Source of the DNA: Minisyncoccota bacterium
Lineage (GTDB): Bacteria; Patescibacteriota; Minisyncoccia; UBA6257; 2-01-FULL-56-20
Direction: 5' to 3'
DNA length: 24,971 nucleotides
Assembly: GCA_031291905.1 (NCBI GenBank)
Contig: JARLIC010000088.1
Span: 1 to 24,971 of the forward strand
Below, piece by piece: positions 22,800 through 24,971 of the stretch (positions are counted from its first letter, which is position 1; every line of letters starts with the position of its first letter). The translations under genes were made by a program, and so were the position numbers. Under the pieces are notes generated by a model. That model was not told the origin of the DNA. It searched no databases and saw only the letters and a list, made by a program, of their open reading frames with translations.

Positions 22800-22825
22800 A
22801 TTATACCCCATCATAAGGAGGCGCA
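22800..22825 (-). promoter_or_regulatory. promoter of the UBA-like/membrane protein gene
   Basis: A perfect -10 TATAAT is on the minus strand at 22800-22805, with a possible -35 TTGCGC about 15 bp further upstream (short spacing). The leader would be about 38 nt. Confidence 0.55.
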
Positions 22826-22853
22826 ATAGCCGGGAAATGCACAGGGCAAAAAC

Positions 22854-22884
22854 AAAATCGAGCCCGTTTACGGAGCTCGATTTT
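22854..22884 (-). terminator. terminator of the tRNA-Asp transcript
   Basis: AAAATCGAGC and GCTCGATTTT form a 10-bp stem, extended inside by CCG/CGG around a TTTA loop with one bulged A. On the minus strand TTTTGTTTTTG follows the stem. It lies just downstream of the tRNA 3' end at 22898. Confidence 0.85.
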
Positions 22885-22897
22885 GATGAAAGCCGAA

Positions 22898-23190
22898 TGG
22901 CGCGGCCGGCCGGACTCGAACCGGTAACCCCCGCCGTGCATTGATCCACTACTTTCGTAATGGCATGGACTATATCATCACCATCTCGGCCGAACGACCG
23001 ACTTAGGTGTTCTGGTATCTAGTCTCTACGGCGCTCCCCCCAACGCGGAGGGTTCCCACGGTATTCGCATATCCGCAGCGAGCGGACACAGCCTTCACCG
23101 TTATCCCAGAATGTTCATCCTGCGGTTTCCCGCAAGAGCTGCACGTGTTGCCCACAGGGCGGTGCTCTAACCAAATTGAGCTACGACCGC
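22898..23190 (-). tRNA. tRNA-Asp(GUC), interrupted by a group I intron
   Basis: Exon 1 (23154-23190, 37 nt) holds the acceptor strand GCGGTCG, the D-arm GCTC..TTGGTTA..GAGC, the anticodon 5' stem CCGCC and CTGT. Exon 2 (22898-22938, 41 nt) holds CAC, the stem GGCGG, the T-arm CCGGTTCGAGTCCGG, the acceptor strand CGGCCGC, G73 and an encoded CCA. Joined, the loop is C-U-GUC-A-C, the Asp anticodon, with the Asp identity discriminator G73 and the GGGG variable region familiar from bacterial tRNA-Asp. All seven acceptor pairs form (one G-U). The only flaw is A49-C65 in the T-stem. A -10 (TATAAA, 23212-23217) lies upstream and a terminator downstream. The intron interrupts the anticodon between U35 and C36. 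Confidence 0.92.
22939..23153 (-). ncRNA. 215-nt group I self-splicing intron in tRNA-Asp
   Basis: The intron follows a U (end of exon 1) and ends in G, as group I splicing requires. The exon end CUGU can pair with GCAG about 12 nt into the intron, giving the P1 helix with the U-G pair at the splice site. The hallmark 3' core GATATAGTCC is present, and its UAGUC (22968-22972) pairs with GACUA (23020-23024) as P7. No reading frame fits inside, so it is a minimal ribozyme without a homing endonuclease. Exact helix assignments beyond P1 and P7 are not worked out here. Confidence 0.9.
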
Positions 23191-23211
23191 ATTCTTTGCC
23201 TTCTGGAAGAT

Positions 23212-23238
23212 TTTATACTTTCTGTCCAGATAAATCAA
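23212..23238 (-). promoter_or_regulatory. probable promoter of tRNA-Asp
   Basis: On the minus strand, -10 TATAAA (23212-23217) and -35 TTGATT (23233-23238) stand 15 bp apart, a little short. It overlaps the last codons of the coiled-coil gene, so the tRNA may also be read from that gene's transcript. Confidence 0.45.
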
Positions 23239-23522
23239 ACACTCCCCTCAAGTTTGTTCACTCGAATTTCAAGCGCAATAACCGCCGAACGCGTATCGGC
23301 CTCCTTAATGTCCTTTCTGAGCTGGACCATTCCCGTTTTCAGATCATCCTCCACCTTATTCATGTGTACCTCCAGTTTGTCCATGCGTAGCTCCAATCTA
23401 TCCATTGGTAACTCCAATTTATGTACACACGCCTCCAACCCATCAAACCGCTTCTCGATTCCACGAAACTCCCCTTCAAGCACTACCGCAAGGTCCTCGA
23501 TCGTCGTTATTTTTTTATTCAT
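23235..23522 (-). CDS. small coiled-coil protein of unknown function
   Basis: The start at ATG 23522 (95 residues, NKKITTIEDLAVVLEGEF) is chosen because a promoter places transcription initiation there. After a short N-terminal helix, most of the protein is a heptad coiled coil, with the repeating unit LELPMDRLELRMDKLEVHMNKVEDDL. Short proteins of this kind are common in Patescibacterial genomes, but I know no function. It is highly charged and soluble and should oligomerise. Composition is more AT-rich than ligA. Confidence 0.7.
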   Translation of the reverse strand: MNKKITTIEDLAVVLEGEFRGIEKRFDGLEACVHKLELPMDRLELRMDKLEVHMNKVEDDLKTGMVQLRKDIKEADTRSAVIALEIRVNKLEGSV

Positions 23523-23529
23523 ACAACCA

Positions 23530-23557
23530 AGCATACACCTCAAATAAGTAGAGTCAA
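23530..23557 (-). promoter_or_regulatory. promoter of the coiled-coil gene
   Basis: -35 TTGACT (23552-23557), a 16-bp spacer and -10 TATGCT (23530-23535) end 7 bases before the ATG at 23522, predicting a leaderless mRNA. Confidence 0.55.
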
Positions 23558-23602
23558 AAGGTTTTTAATATATTTTTAATGATCAAAGGTGTAATACAAA
23601 AT

Positions 23603-24971
23603 CTATCCTATCAGCTCCAAAAACTCTTTCTCGTTCACGGTTTTCACCCCCAGCTTTTTCGCTTTTTCATACTTCGACCCGGGTTCGGCGCCCACCACGA
23701 CATAGCTCGTCTTCTTGCTCACCGATTCGGACGCATCGCCGCCGAGCGCGCGGATCCGTTCTTTTGCGTCCTCGCGGCTCATGGATCCGAGCGATCCCGT
23801 GATGACGAACGACTTGCCGGCAAGCCTGGCGCTCTCCGCACTCCGCGCAGGCATTGCCTCAACAATCACCCCCGCTTCCTCCAGCCGCGCCATCAACCCG
23901 GCGTTGCGCTTCTCGCGGAACCAATCATAGATGCTCTGCGCCACCTTCGGACCGATGTCCGATGCCTCCTGCAGATCTTCGAGCGAGAGCTCCTCGAGCC
24001 GCTTCGCGATATCGCGGATCGCGATCGAGCCCTTCTTGTGCGGAAACTCGAAATGATTCGCCAGCGTCACCGCCGTCTCCTCGCCCACATGCAGAATGCC
24101 GAGTGAATACAGGAACCGCGGCAGGGTGACGCGCTTCTTCTCGGCCACCTCCTCCACGATGTTCTGTGCCGACCGCTCGCCGAACCGTTCGAGCGCCATG
24201 ATGTCGCCTTTCTGCAGGGTGAAGATATCCGCCGCATCGGAGATGAGGCCCTCGTCGAGGAATTTGTCGATGATCTTCGGCCCCAGTCCCTCTATATTGA
24301 ATGCCGCGCGCGACGCGAAGTGGTACAGCTGCTCGCGATGCTGTGCCGCGCAGGTGCGCGACGAACAGCGGCTGATCGCGCCGTCGCGGACGACGGGCGA
24401 ACCGTCCACCGGGCAACGCGCCGGCATTTTGAATGTCTTCTCGCGCCCCGTGCGCAGATCCTTCAACACCGCGGTGATCTGCGGGATCACGTCGCCCGCG
24501 CGCTGGACGATTACCGTGTCCCCTATCTTCAATCCGAGCCGCTCTATCTCGTCGGCATTATGGAGCGACGCGTGCGTGATCGTCACGCCGCCCACGTTCA
24601 CCGCACGCATCACCGCGACCGGCGTCAACGCGCCCGTGCGGCCCACCTGCACTTTGATATCCTCCACGATCGTCGTCGCCTCGCGCGGCGAGAACTTGTA
24701 CGCGACGCCTCCGCGCGGCGCTTTGCCGATGATCCCCGCCTCGGCGAACATCCTGTTGTCGTTGACAAAGATCACCGAACCGTCCACTTCGTAATCGAGC
24801 GCATCGCGATAATGCGGGTCGGCCCACCGGTCGCGGAACGCGAACGCCTCCTCCAGTTTGAACGCGTGCTTGTTGTGCGGATTCGTCTTGAACCCGAGCG
24901 CGGCAAGCAAAAAATGCTCCTGTTCGTGCGTGCGCTGCCCAAGGTCGGTCACCACGTCGTATTGATACGAA
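23603..24971 (-). CDS. ligA: NAD-dependent DNA ligase, partial (N-terminus off the right edge)
   Basis: The frame is open to the window edge and covers about 456 residues. It contains the end of the adenylation domain (YEVDGSVIFVND, then AYKFSPREATTIVEDIKVQVGRTGALTPVA, marking the step to the OB fold), the OB domain, the zinc finger, the helix-hairpin-helix repeats (FNIEGLGPKIIDKFL, LERFGERSAQNIVEE, ASDIGPKVAQSIYDWF) and a C-terminal BRCT domain (LAGKSFVITGSLGSMSREDAKERI...VVVGAEPGSKYEKAKKLGV). The active-site KxDG lysine lies beyond the edge. The enzyme seals nicks in replication and repair. In the zinc finger the second Cys is Asp (CPVDGSP where CPxCGS is usual); the other three (CSS, CAA) remain. 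Confidence 0.95.
   Translation of the reverse strand, partial: SYQYDVVTDLGQRTHEQEHFLLAALGFKTNPHNKHAFKLEEAFAFRDRWADPHYRDALDYEVDGSVIFVNDNRMFAEAGIIGKAPRGGVAYKFSPREATTIVEDIKVQVGRTGALTPVAVMRAVNVGGVTITHASLHNADEIERLGLKIGDTVIVQRAGDVIPQITAVLKDLRTGREKTFKMPARCPVDGSPVVRDGAISRCSSRTCAAQHREQLYHFASRAAFNIEGLGPKIIDKFLDEGLISDAADIFTLQKGDIMALERFGERSAQNIVEEVAEKKRVTLPRFLYSLGILHVGEETAVTLANHFEFPHKKGSIAIRDIAKRLEELSLEDLQEASDIGPKVAQSIYDWFREKRNAGLMARLEEAGVIVEAMPARSAESARLAGKSFVITGSLGSMSREDAKERIRALGGDASESVSKKTSYVVVGAEPGSKYEKAKKLGVKTVNEKEFLELIG

Noticed and set aside
22898..23190. tRNA-His reading of the split tRNA, or a pair of tRNA fragments
   Set aside because: The GUG only appears when the intron's first base is read as exon. 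Splicing after U35 gives a proper loop, anticodon GUC and discriminator G73, typical of tRNA-Asp; there is no C73 or G-1 as expected for tRNA-His.

Overview
The window looks like a high-GC chromosome segment of an uncultured candidate phylum radiation bacterium (Patescibacteria, probably Parcubacteria/Paceibacteria), interrupted by a clearly lower-GC mobile region at about 11.4-17.6 kb. This assignment is inference. It rests on gatC-gatA next to murD, surface proteins typical of that group (a pilin-like N-terminus, a peptidoglycan-binding plus PKD protein, a UBA-like N-terminus followed by one membrane segment), a tRNA gene split by a small group I intron, and many promoters placed so close to start codons that the mRNAs should be leaderless.

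Layout. 1-5.4 kb (minus): an operon of a membrane-anchored FG-GAP-like protein, two half-size ABC exporters that form a complementary asymmetric pair, and a partial AttH/CrtC lipocalin-like protein. 5.4-6.35 kb (plus): a consensus promoter, a secreted beta-strand-rich protein and a strong terminator. 6.35-8.03 kb: a cupin gene and an MFS transporter gene, divergent, sharing a 23-bp promoter. 8.03-10.64 kb (minus): a pilin-type N-terminus fused to a seven-bladed beta-propeller, then a secreted peptidoglycan-binding/PKD protein. 10.8-11.3 kb: a small membrane protein flanked by a repeated hairpin.

11.4-17.6 kb, mobile region: an OLD-family ATPase/TOPRIM nuclease; a membrane-anchored DUF2726-like putative nuclease; an orphan protein whose N-terminus resembles the zinc ribbon of a large serine recombinase; a small alpha-helical protein; a very strong 46-nt hairpin; an HUH rolling-circle replication initiator; and a large serine recombinase overlapping it by ATGA. 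Together these suggest an integrative, rolling-circle-replicating element with nuclease (possibly defence) cargo, inserted directly upstream of murD. The recombinase frame runs across the apparent junction into murD.

17.7-25.0 kb: murD; gatC-gatA from their own promoter; an unassigned protein; the UBA-like/membrane protein; tRNA-Asp(GUC) with a 215-nt group I intron; a small coiled-coil protein; and the C-terminal part of ligA, cut by the window edge. The points most worth a second look are the replicase/recombinase element with its orphan zinc-ribbon protein, the intron-split tRNA-Asp, the pilin-propeller fusion, a dispersed polypurine repeat that also sits in frame inside murD, and non-standard residues in GatA and LigA.
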